This document shows positions 1 through 6,796 of a DNA stretch of 7,380 nt, piece by piece. The DNA is taken from assembly GCA_048498395.1 (NCBI GenBank), contig JBEHYB010000096.1:1-7380 (forward strand), read 5' to 3'. Made by a program: the position numbers and the translations under genes. Below the pieces are notes generated by a model that saw nothing but the letters and a program-made list of their open reading frames with translations, had not been told where the DNA came from and searched no databases. Each line of letters begins with the position of its first letter. Position 1 is the first letter of the stretch. This stretch comes from Micavibrio_B sp048498395 (GTDB lineage: Bacteria; Pseudomonadota; Alphaproteobacteria; Micavibrionales; Micavibrionaceae).

Positions 1-32
1 ATAATTATTATATGAATTTAAAAAGCCCCTGC

Positions 33-38
33 AGGAGA
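33..38 (+). promoter_or_regulatory. Ribosome binding site of PcfJ-like copy 1
   Basis: AGGAGA lies five bases before the ATG at 44. It is the clearest Shine-Dalgarno match on the plus strand and fixes the start of the first gene. The second paralogue has nothing comparable, so copy 1 may be translated more efficiently; that last point is inference. Confidence 0.7.
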
Positions 39-43
39 AGAAT

Positions 44-1474
44 ATGAAACCAGAAATTCAAGCAATTGCAGCTGAAGTAAAAGCAAAAATGGATAAGGAC
101 AATCAGGCATTGCTGGACAAGATTGCCCAGAACTGGATATCGAATCCTTATATATTTTTTGGTTTCTGCAAGACATTAGAAGCTCAAACAAGACGAAAAG
201 AAGGCCAGACAAGAATTAAATACCGGCTACAAGCATGCCTTTCTTTTCCTTATCTTTCAAAAATTATGGGGGCACCTTTATCAGATGCGAACGATACACA
301 TCATTATCCAAGTAAACACTACAAAGAACTGTTTGATAATATAGATGCAGGAAAGCCCTTAATTCCTGCCCTGATTCGTTATTTTAAATTTAAGAAAAAT
401 CATTTTATCGAAGAAAAACATATTAAAGCTGCGATAAAGAATTGCCTCTATGTTTCTGATGATTTGCTAGATCATATCGCTGAAAATTTATCCATTGATC
501 ACTTTCCGAAAAATGCACAGGAACTTTCGAATTTACGCCAAGTCATAAATTCTACCTCCCTAAAAAGAGTTAATGTCGCGGACCTTCGTCATGTTCGGGC
601 TGACCAAAACAATCTGCGATCAACATGTTTGAGAGCCTTCAATGCTAAGACTCACGAAATGTTTGATCAGAAAAACCAGGAACAGCCTATTGCAACCCTG
701 AGAGATACAGCCTCATGGCTGCATGAAAATATTGCATCCTCATTAATGCATAATGATCCCAAAGCAAAATTTACAAACCTGAAGCATATAGAGAAATTCC
801 AAATACTGGCATTAAAGGAAGTCTATAATATTTTTGCCGAGCAAAAACTAAGCGGCATGATGGATCTGAACTTTCAGATGCATAAAAATAGAGCGCACAT
901 AGTAAGAGCGCTGGAGGAATACGACTCATTACACGTTAGAACCTTGGTGCAAGAATGGGTCACTCGTTATCCCGGCGCAGATTCTTCAACACTAGCTGTT
1001 TTAGGAGATCTCAAGATTGTTCCCCTCTTAACGCGGAACGATCTGATCGAAGAGTATAAGAGACTTGATCACTGTGTCGATACATACGCGCCTAAATGCA
1101 TCTTGGGCCAAAGTCATGTTTATAGTCTTCGCGACGAAGAAGGAAATAGTCTTTCAACATTCGAAATAAATGAAGACAATCAATTAATTCAGCATTTCGG
1201 ATATGGTAACACTACACCTTCTGAAAATCAGCAGAACGCTGTTAATGCCTATATAAAAGCAATACAAACAAAAGAAATCTTAGAAAATAAGAACTATGAA
1301 GATTGGGTTGCAAAGAGAGCTCAATTTACCAGTGAAGAGATATACGGCTATGAGGGCATTATACCCTATGAGAGAGCACAAATATTTTTCAAAGCGGCGG
1401 CTGAGAATTATGCCCTGACAAAACGCACAATTAATAGCCTAATACAAAGAAATATTATGACTCCTTCTATTTAG
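44..1474 (+). CDS. PcfJ-like domain protein, copy 1 (function unknown)
   Basis: A 476-residue protein with no recognised catalytic assignment. Its C-terminal part resembles the PcfJ-like family, named after a gene of the enterococcal conjugative plasmid pCF10; the biochemical role of that family is unknown to me. The visible core is H343-C344-V345-D346, Y348-A-P, C352-I-L-G355, R363-D364, G367-N-S-L-S-T-F-E374 and Q383-H384. The first 300 or so residues are polar, probably mostly helical, and match nothing I can name, yet they align with the next gene along their whole length (for example the GKPL-I/V-PA block near residue 103). I see no signal peptide or membrane helix, so it is probably cytoplasmic. 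The start at 44 is supported by a strong AGGAGA ribosome site at 33-38, five bases upstream. The gene is AT-rich compared with everything to its right: sampled 60-base rows give 25, 30 and 47 percent GC. Confidence is high that it is a real gene, moderate for the family, and none is claimed for function. Confidence 0.85.
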   Translation: MKPEIQAIAAEVKAKMDKDNQALLDKIAQNWISNPYIFFGFCKTLEAQTRRKEGQTRIKYRLQACLSFPYLSKIMGAPLSDANDTHHYPSKHYKELFDNIDAGKPLIPALIRYFKFKKNHFIEEKHIKAAIKNCLYVSDDLLDHIAENLSIDHFPKNAQELSNLRQVINSTSLKRVNVADLRHVRADQNNLRSTCLRAFNAKTHEMFDQKNQEQPIATLRDTASWLHENIASSLMHNDPKAKFTNLKHIEKFQILALKEVYNIFAEQKLSGMMDLNFQMHKNRAHIVRALEEYDSLHVRTLVQEWVTRYPGADSSTLAVLGDLKIVPLLTRNDLIEEYKRLDHCVDTYAPKCILGQSHVYSLRDEEGNSLSTFEINEDNQLIQHFGYGNTTPSENQQNAVNAYIKAIQTKEILENKNYEDWVAKRAQFTSEEIYGYEGIIPYERAQIFFKAAAENYALTKRTINSLIQRNIMTPSI

Positions 1475-1509
1475 TATACCGGCATGGATTACTTATTGAG
1501 TAAAAAGAC

Positions 1510-2985
1510 ATGTTTACTAACTACAATTCATCAGAAGCCAAAATCGCCGCCCGAGAAATCCTGACGGATTTTCCGGATGACCTGATGGCCATCTTTGACC
1601 GTTTCGTTGATAAAATGCCCTTCGTGCGCGAGAACGAGTTTCGGCGCTTTTGTTATAACCTGCGCTCCAAAAAGCAGGAACATGACGGACACCGCATTCT
1701 TAAATACCATCTTCAGGCTATGGATGTTTGCCCCTCTCTTTACCATTCCTATCCGGGTGTTGAATATGAAGCATACGAACGCGAGCGCAGAGATTTGATG
1801 TGGCAGGAGATTGCAGAAGGCAAACCGCTTGTCCCAGCGGTTCTTCCCTACTTTCATGCTTTGGGTTGCGCGTCACTTGAAGACAAGCATCTCAAACGGA
1901 TGTTGAAATTTGATGAACCGGTAAACCCTTTTCTGTTCAATAAATTGGTAGACAATCTTCCCCTCGACTTCTTTCCCAGAAACAAGGAAGAGCTCGAACT
2001 TTTCGAAAAAATAGACACCACAACCATGCTGTCCGTTTATTCCATGGAGTTGATGGAGCTGACAGATCGCGCATCTGAAGACAGCACAATACTCTATGCA
2101 GATCTAAGTAAATTCAGCCATCGCCAACAGGAATCTTTCAGGGCCATGCTGGAGAAAAAGCCTTTCGATACATTGGGAGATACGACCAAATTCATTGCTG
2201 AAAACCTGGCGGCCTGCCTTGTTCAGAACGATCCGAAGCGTGATCCAGCAAACGATATTTATATGGCCGGCAAAGTCCTGGATACCTACGAAGAGATCGA
2301 GAAAACTTTTTCTTATCTCACCCCGTTTGATTTAATGGACATGAATACGCGTCACCACCAGCACTGGGCTATTATTTCGCGTGCTCTGCAAAAGTTTGAC
2401 GATGCTGCCGGAGTCAAACTTATTGAGAAATGGGCGGCGAAATTTCCGAAGGCCGATGCCGGAACCCTGCCTGCGCTCGGACCCTATACGATCGTTCCGC
2501 TGCTCAGCCGTAAGGAACTTCAGGCTGAACATGAAAGAATGAATCACTGCGTCGACTCCTATGCGCCGAACTGTATTCTCGGCAAGAGCCTGATTTTCAG
2601 CGTTCGCGACAAGAAAGGCAACAGCCTCTCGACTTTCGAACTTAACGACGAAGGCACCATGCTTCAACATCGCGCCTTTGAAAACGCAGAGCCGCCGGAG
2701 AGAGAACAAAAAGCCGTTGCCGCCTATATCGAGGCCATCAAGACCGGCAATTTAAAAGAAGATAAACTCTATTCCGCATGGCTGTCATCCGCGCATAACC
2801 TGACCATGGAAGAAATCTACGGCTATAGCTATGCGCCGCCTTATGCCCGCGCGGAACTGGCGATAGAGCATTTACTGAAATACAAGATCATACCTGCGAA
2901 AATGGTCGCGGCGTTACAGGGCAAAGGCCTGCTGCCAAGCGCGCAAATTCAGGATGCACCTGCCGCCGTTTACGAACCGCTGTAA
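1510..2985 (+). CDS. PcfJ-like domain protein, copy 2 (function unknown)
   Basis: A 491-residue paralogue of the preceding gene, in the same direction after a 35 bp gap, so the two are probably co-transcribed. The PcfJ-like core is repeated almost unchanged: H346-C347-V348-D349, Y351-A-P, C355-I-L-G358, R366-D367, G370-N-S-L-S-T-F-E377. Over the 85 residues from about L302 of this copy I count 44 identities to copy 1 by hand, about 52 percent; the N-terminal two thirds align more loosely. It carries an extra C-terminal tail of about 12 residues ending in VYEPL. The start at 1510 is the first ATG after an in-frame TAA at 1501; no good ribosome site precedes it. Sampled rows are 48 to 62 percent GC, close to the minus-strand genes and unlike copy 1. 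Its last 16 bp overlap the end of the convergent nucleoside hydrolase gene. The function is unknown; no membrane segment is visible. Confidence 0.86.
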   Translation: MFTNYNSSEAKIAAREILTDFPDDLMAIFDRFVDKMPFVRENEFRRFCYNLRSKKQEHDGHRILKYHLQAMDVCPSLYHSYPGVEYEAYERERRDLMWQEIAEGKPLVPAVLPYFHALGCASLEDKHLKRMLKFDEPVNPFLFNKLVDNLPLDFFPRNKEELELFEKIDTTTMLSVYSMELMELTDRASEDSTILYADLSKFSHRQQESFRAMLEKKPFDTLGDTTKFIAENLAACLVQNDPKRDPANDIYMAGKVLDTYEEIEKTFSYLTPFDLMDMNTRHHQHWAIISRALQKFDDAAGVKLIEKWAAKFPKADAGTLPALGPYTIVPLLSRKELQAEHERMNHCVDSYAPNCILGKSLIFSVRDKKGNSLSTFELNDEGTMLQHRAFENAEPPEREQKAVAAYIEAIKTGNLKEDKLYSAWLSSAHNLTMEEIYGYSYAPPYARAELAIEHLLKYKIIPAKMVAALQGKGLLPSAQIQDAPAAVYEPL

Positions 2986-4004
2986 TACTGCGCCATTTTC
3001 TGGATGTTATTCAGGATAAGCGCGAATACCTCATCCGCCGATGCCGTGATACCGCTCGTGAAAGTTACGCGTCCGTTCTCTTTCGGCAGTATCGTCATTT
3101 TTCCGTAGCGCGATTGAGGGTCCCAGCCTTCGGGCGGGTTATCGGCTTCGATAAATATATCACAGGCGATCGTCTTGTAGATTTCCGGTTTCATCGCATA
3201 TACGACGACCTGCGGATCATGCATGAACGATCCTTGCGTGCCGTATTTCTCCATATCGAGCGGCTCGACGATGCGTATCATATCGACCAGTTTCCCGCCG
3301 AGAACGCCTGCGATCCGATCTTTCAAAAGCGACTGGCGCGCGGGCGAGAAATCGAGATGCTGGGTCGCGTCCATCGCGACCAGATGGCATTCAAGCCCGC
3401 TATCGAACACCACTTGCGCGGCCAACGGGTCCATATGCATGTTAAACTCGGCATATTCCGTGATATTGCCCGTGCGGTGCGCCGGGTTCGGGAAAGGCCC
3501 GGGTTTTTGCGACCCGCCCATGATGATGAATTTCGTTTTCTTTCTGAATGCGTCGAAACTGGCGGGATCGCTTGCGAGCGCCTGCACGATCCTCGCGATA
3601 TTCGTCAAAGGCCCGGTTGCGAAAACGGTCACCTGTCCGGATTGCGACAGAACGGCGTTCAGCAATTCCTTATGCGCGCCATTGGGCGCGGGTGTCGGGC
3701 TTATTCGCACTTGATCGGCCCCGATCAGTTTGACACCGCCCGCGCCGTCCGCGCCATAAGCGTTATCGCCGATCGGCAATATGCCGTTTAACGGTTCATG
3801 CGCACCGGCATAAACCGGGATCTCCGTTAAGCCGAAAGCGGTGAACAGCTCGCAGGCATTCGCGGTCGCCGTCTGCACCGAGACGTTGCCGTAGACAGTA
3901 GACAGACCGAGAGGGCGAAACTGACCGGAACCCAACGCCATCAAAATGGCGAGGCGATCGTCAGAGCCCATATCCGCGTCAAACCAGCAGGGTATTTTAT
4001 TCAT
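2970..4004 (-). CDS. Nucleoside hydrolase, inosine/uridine-preferring type
   Basis: A 344-residue enzyme of the nucleoside hydrolase (IunH/Rih) family, which splits the N-glycosidic bond of ribonucleosides into base and ribose for salvage. The family landmarks are present in order: the calcium-binding aspartate cluster D9-A-D11-M-G-S-D15-D16 at the N terminus, G39-N40 in a YGNVSV context, T130-G-P-L-T-N135, M162-G-G164, E186-F-N188 followed by MDPLAA, and H262-D263-P264, whose aspartate completes the metal site. All metal ligands therefore look intact. The length is slightly above the usual 310 to 330 residues, with the extra residues mostly at the C terminus. There is no signal peptide, so it is probably cytoplasmic. 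Base preference (purine or pyrimidine) cannot be read from the motifs, so no symbol is given. The gene starts 34 bp past a terminator hairpin, has no clear ribosome site, and its 3' end overlaps the convergent PcfJ-like gene by 16 bp. Confidence 0.93.
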   Translation of the reverse strand: MNKIPCWFDADMGSDDRLAILMALGSGQFRPLGLSTVYGNVSVQTATANACELFTAFGLTEIPVYAGAHEPLNGILPIGDNAYGADGAGGVKLIGADQVRISPTPAPNGAHKELLNAVLSQSGQVTVFATGPLTNIARIVQALASDPASFDAFRKKTKFIIMGGSQKPGPFPNPAHRTGNITEYAEFNMHMDPLAAQVVFDSGLECHLVAMDATQHLDFSPARQSLLKDRIAGVLGGKLVDMIRIVEPLDMEKYGTQGSFMHDPQVVVYAMKPEIYKTIACDIFIEADNPPEGWDPQSRYGKMTILPKENGRVTFTSGITASADEVFALILNNIQKMAQYYSGS

Positions 4005-4038
4005 GCAATGGGCTTATCACGGCGAATGCCGAAAAGCA

Positions 4039-4071
4039 AAGACCCCGCCCTGTCTGACAGCGCGGGGTCTT
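4039..4071 (-). terminator. Rho-independent terminator after the glycosyltransferase gene
   Basis: A perfect 10 bp inverted repeat (AAGACCCCGC at 4039-4048 and its complement at 4062-4071) encloses a 13-base loop that has its own short CTGTC/GACAG symmetry. On the minus strand the stem is followed by a broken T run (TGCTTTTC). It begins 18 bp after the glycosyltransferase stop. No plus-strand gene ends nearby, so it should act on the minus strand. Confidence 0.8.
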
Positions 4072-4089
4072 GATTATTTGAGATGATTA

Positions 4090-5358
4090 TTATGGTTTGA
4101 AATCCTGGCCCTTGACTACCGGCGCTCCGGTTGCGACGGATTTACGACGCTCGACGAAATCGACGGCATCATATTCGCCCGTGTTCGCGTAATGCGCGCC
4201 CATATCGCTTATCAGCTCCGCCGGGTTCAGGCCGGATTTCGCGACAGCGCGGAAATTTGCCATTGAATCGACAGCCCATTTCGGCGCTGTCTGACCTTCA
4301 GGGAAATGCCTGTTGTACATCAGGTAAGTTGCGTTGGTGCCGTCAGATGTACGCAGGAAGTTCATCTTCTGCGGGTCGAGAGGCACGTCAGTCAGAACGC
4401 CCTGGAACTCATGACCGAAATGATCTTTCATCATCTTATAGAAGATCACGTCTTCGCCGAAGCTGCAGGGAGGGCTTGCGCCGAAAGCTTCATAACCTTT
4501 TTTCCACATGTCGTATCCATAGGAATGGATCGCACCTTCATGGCTGCATGGCGACCAGGCAAGAACCATGGCGCGCTTGAACCAGCTTTTCGGATCGACC
4601 GCGCGGATGCTGCCATCTTCCAGGACTTCGCTCGTCAGGATTGGCTCGGATTTCATTTTATCGGTGACATAGTATGTGCCGTTCGCATCCTGCGGGAACG
4701 GGAAGTCGTAGAGACCCCATACCTGCTCATTGGCGATCTTTGGATTGTCGATATTGACGAGATAGCGATTGATGCGCGTAAAGCCTGCATCGCCGCGGCC
4801 TTTGACGAGATCGGCGACGTAATCCGGGCCATGGTAATCGTCATCATCCGTGAAGACGATCTGGGCCGGTTCGCCGAAAGATTCAGCGATAGCCAAAACA
4901 CCGGCATTCTTTTTCATGCCGATAGTCGGGCGTGACTGATAGATATGCTCGGCCAGATTCACAGGGCGCGGGAAATCGTCTTCGATCGGGACGAAGCGCG
5001 CCCAGCCTTCCGTTTTGGCGGCCTGCCATTGCCAGTAAGGAGTTTTCAGCGCTTCGTCGTCCGGGATGCGCGACATCGCTTCGGGATAAAGTTTTTTGTA
5101 AAGCGGGTTGATGTTATTGCGGTCAGGAATATGCAGGTAGATAAAGCGGTCTTTATTAGCGGCGGCGGCCTGTACGGCGAATGGATGCGGTGTCGGTGAA
5201 GTGTCAAGGACGGCGAGCGAGACGCGGCCGGGGTAATTCTGGGAGAGGAACTGGGTAATGATCCCGGTCAATCCCATCATCCGGCCAGTATTGTCATGTT
5301 CCGGGTTGCGATAGGTTGAACAAACAACCGCTACAGGGGGTGCGGAATTCTGGGACAT
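4090..5358 (-). CDS. Family 2-like glycosyltransferase (GT-A fold), soluble
   Basis: A 422-residue protein that looks like a nucleotide-sugar-dependent glycosyltransferase of the GT-A, family 2-like kind. The N terminus has the expected first strand and helix (VAVVCSTYRNP at 9-19, then ITQFLSQNYPG at 34-44 and the strand ending VLD52). The acidic metal/nucleotide-sugar motif is an unusually long run, D171 to D174, in FTDDDDYHGPDYV. A second acidic motif, G301-E302-D303 in SFGEDVIFYKMMKDHFG, resembles the ED signature where the catalytic base usually lies. There is no signal peptide or transmembrane helix, so it is probably cytoplasmic or peripherally attached. Donor and acceptor cannot be predicted. 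The gene follows the GH1 gene after 44 bp, with a GAGG ribosome site four bases before the ATG, and is followed by a terminator. A promoter-like site lies just upstream. The family call is good at fold level; the specific role is unknown. Confidence 0.75.
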   Translation of the reverse strand: MSQNSAPPVAVVCSTYRNPEHDNTGRMMGLTGIITQFLSQNYPGRVSLAVLDTSPTPHPFAVQAAAANKDRFIYLHIPDRNNINPLYKKLYPEAMSRIPDDEALKTPYWQWQAAKTEGWARFVPIEDDFPRPVNLAEHIYQSRPTIGMKKNAGVLAIAESFGEPAQIVFTDDDDYHGPDYVADLVKGRGDAGFTRINRYLVNIDNPKIANEQVWGLYDFPFPQDANGTYYVTDKMKSEPILTSEVLEDGSIRAVDPKSWFKRAMVLAWSPCSHEGAIHSYGYDMWKKGYEAFGASPPCSFGEDVIFYKMMKDHFGHEFQGVLTDVPLDPQKMNFLRTSDGTNATYLMYNRHFPEGQTAPKWAVDSMANFRAVAKSGLNPAELISDMGAHYANTGEYDAVDFVERRKSVATGAPVVKGQDFKP

Positions 5359-5390
5359 TGGGCCTCACTCAGTAAGTTGGGATTTCAGGT

Positions 5391-5419
5391 GTTATACATA
5401 ATTCACTTCTGGGATTCAA
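5391..5419 (-). promoter_or_regulatory. Sigma-70-like promoter for the glycosyltransferase gene
   Basis: On the minus strand TTGAAT (5419 to 5414) and TATAAC (5396 to 5391) are separated by exactly 17 bases. The -35 box lies inside the last codons of the GH1 gene and the -10 box in the 44 bp gap, which predicts a start near 5384 and a leader of about 25 bases. This would let the glycosyltransferase be expressed independently of the GH1 gene. It is a consensus match read by eye only. Confidence 0.45.
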
Positions 5420-6713
5420 TGAATTTCTTGTACCAGAAGTATGATTTTTTCGGGGTCCTGACCTGATTATGCGCATAATCTATATAAATAAGGCCAAAAC
5501 GGGGACCGTAACCGCTGGCCCATTCGTAATTATCCATCAGGGACCACACGAAATATCCACGGATATCCATGCCGCCATCCATGGCCCCCTGCACGGCAGC
5601 CATATAATCGGTGAGATAGGCGATGCGGCGATCGTCGATCACTTCGCCATCCGTCATTTTGTCGTCCAGTGAAATACCGTTTTCAGTGACGATCCAGACC
5701 TTGCCCGGATATTTCGCGTTCAGCTCCAGCAGGATGTCCTGAAATGCTTTTGGATCTATGACCCAGCCGAGATCGCTTTGCGGCAGATCTTTCGGCGCAC
5801 CGGCGAACATCGCGCCCAGAACGCTCGACGGATTGCGGTCGAAATAGATCGCGGAATAATGCTGCAGGCCGTGGAAATCAAGATCGACTTTCATGACGTT
5901 GTCATCGCCGGACAGAACGAATTCTGCCACGCTGTCCGCAACAATCTCAGGGTACTTCCCTGTAAAGAGCGGATGAAGAAAATTGTAATGCCATACGCAT
6001 TCCAGCAGTGGCACGAGATCGTTGTCTTTCTCATGCACCATTCGCGGCGGCACGGGCGTATAGGTCGATCCCACCTGCAGGTTCGGATTGATCGCCTTGA
6101 TGGCGCGGAAGCTTGAACCGACAACCATATTAAGGTGATGGACGCAGGCCCAGTAAGTCTTTTCATCCTTAATGCCCGGCGCGAAAAAACCCAGCGCATT
6201 CCCGAGATAAGATACAACGGACGGTTCGTTAATGATCATCCAGTGCTTGACGCGGTCACCGAACAGTTTGACGCAAGTGACGGCGTAATCTTCGAACCAT
6301 TTAATAATATCGCGATTGGCCCAGCCGCCTTTATCCTGCAATGCCTGCGGCAGATCCCAGTGATAGATCGTCACCCACGGAGTCACGCCGCGCGCGATCA
6401 GTCCGTCGATCAGGCGATTGTAGAAATCAACGCCCTTTTGATTGATCTCGCCCGTGCCGGTCGGGAAAATGCGGGTCCATGAAATGGAAAAACGGTAATT
6501 CGGAACGACACCGGCGATAAGATCGAGATCTTCTTCCAAACGGTTGTAATGGTCGCAGGCGACATCACCCGTATCGCCATTGGCGACATTGCCGGGAATG
6601 TGGGAGAACGTATCCCAGATAGAAGGCCCGCGGCCATCCTGGGCGGCTCCGCCTTCGATTTGATAGGCTGCCGTCGCGCTGCCCCAGATAAAATCTTTTG
6701 GAAATGGCTTCAT
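5403..6713 (-). CDS. Beta-glucosidase, glycoside hydrolase family 1
   Basis: A 436-residue retaining glycoside hydrolase of family 1, close to the usual length for the family, hydrolysing beta-linked glucosides or related beta-glycosides. The family signatures are complete: the N-terminal FIWGSATAAYQIEGG (8-22) with sugar-binding Q18 and E20, Y117-H118-W119 of the -1 subsite, the acid/base E163 in INEP (161-164), the nucleophile E344 in TENG (343-346), and W390-S391 plus E397-W398 in the glucose-recognition loop. One departure is G-L-Q284-H285-Y286 where most members have G-(I/L)-N-Y-Y. There is no signal peptide, so it is probably cytoplasmic and acts on imported disaccharides or aglycone glycosides. 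A GGAG ribosome site sits five bases before the ATG at 6713. The gene begins only 29 bp beyond the rplA terminator. Substrate (glucoside, galactoside or phospho-glycoside) is not determined by what I can see, so no symbol is assigned. Confidence 0.95.
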   Translation of the reverse strand: MKPFPKDFIWGSATAAYQIEGGAAQDGRGPSIWDTFSHIPGNVANGDTGDVACDHYNRLEEDLDLIAGVVPNYRFSISWTRIFPTGTGEINQKGVDFYNRLIDGLIARGVTPWVTIYHWDLPQALQDKGGWANRDIIKWFEDYAVTCVKLFGDRVKHWMIINEPSVVSYLGNALGFFAPGIKDEKTYWACVHHLNMVVGSSFRAIKAINPNLQVGSTYTPVPPRMVHEKDNDLVPLLECVWHYNFLHPLFTGKYPEIVADSVAEFVLSGDDNVMKVDLDFHGLQHYSAIYFDRNPSSVLGAMFAGAPKDLPQSDLGWVIDPKAFQDILLELNAKYPGKVWIVTENGISLDDKMTDGEVIDDRRIAYLTDYMAAVQGAMDGGMDIRGYFVWSLMDNYEWASGYGPRFGLIYIDYAHNQVRTPKKSYFWYKKFIESQK

Positions 6714-6718
6714 GTCTG

Positions 6719-6722
6719 CTCC
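6719..6722 (-). promoter_or_regulatory. Ribosome binding site of the GH1 gene
   Basis: GGAG on the minus strand, five bases before the ATG whose first base is 6713. The protein reads into a canonical family 1 N terminus right after this start, so site and start support each other. Confidence 0.6.
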
Positions 6723-6742
6723 GTTCCGATGGATAGAGTTTA

Positions 6743-6781
6743 AAAAACCCCGCCACGGTTTTAAAACTGGGCGGGGTTTTT
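6743..6781 (-). terminator. Strong rho-independent terminator after rplA
   Basis: A perfect 12 bp inverted repeat (AAAAACCCCGCC at 6743-6754, complement at 6770-6781) with a 15-base loop that contains the palindrome GTTTTAAAAC. On the minus strand it ends in six T residues, a textbook terminator starting 15 bp after the rplA stop. The plus strand also ends in five T residues, so it could work both ways, but no plus-strand gene leads into it. Confidence 0.9.
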
Positions 6782-6796
6782 CGAATTTATTCTGAC

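Noticed and set aside
6..11. TATTAT as a -10 box for the PcfJ-like pair.
   Set aside because: The spacing to the start is plausible, but any -35 box would lie outside the window, and such a hexamer is expected by chance in AT-rich DNA.
3..47. An open frame from the left edge, with ATG at 12, ending in TGA that overlaps the first gene's ATG (ATGA junction).
   Set aside because: It might be the tail of an upstream gene or a short leader peptide, but only 14 codons are visible, the DNA is intergenic-like and AT-rich, and the peptide has no recognisable features.
1475..1509. A promoter or terminator between the two PcfJ-like genes.
   Set aside because: No inverted repeat with a T run and no paired -35/-10 boxes are visible in the 35 bp gap.
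2332..2709. A 125-codon minus-strand open frame inside PcfJ-like copy 2.
   Set aside because: It lies opposite the most conserved part of the paralogue pair, so the plus strand is the coding one.
3114..3791. A 225-codon plus-strand open frame inside the nucleoside hydrolase gene.
   Set aside because: The opposite strand encodes a complete enzyme with all family motifs. The plus-strand product is rich in Arg, His and Asp, as expected for an antisense shadow of a GC-rich gene.
4020..4031. A small CGGC-GAAT-GCCG hairpin just upstream of the nucleoside hydrolase start, as a possible operator or translational control element.
   Set aside because: The stem is only 4 bp and such hairpins are common by chance at this GC content.
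4306..4935. A 209-codon plus-strand open frame inside the glycosyltransferase gene.
   Set aside because: The minus strand carries the coherent protein with strand-helix order and acidic motifs; the plus frame has no ribosome site or recognisable domain.
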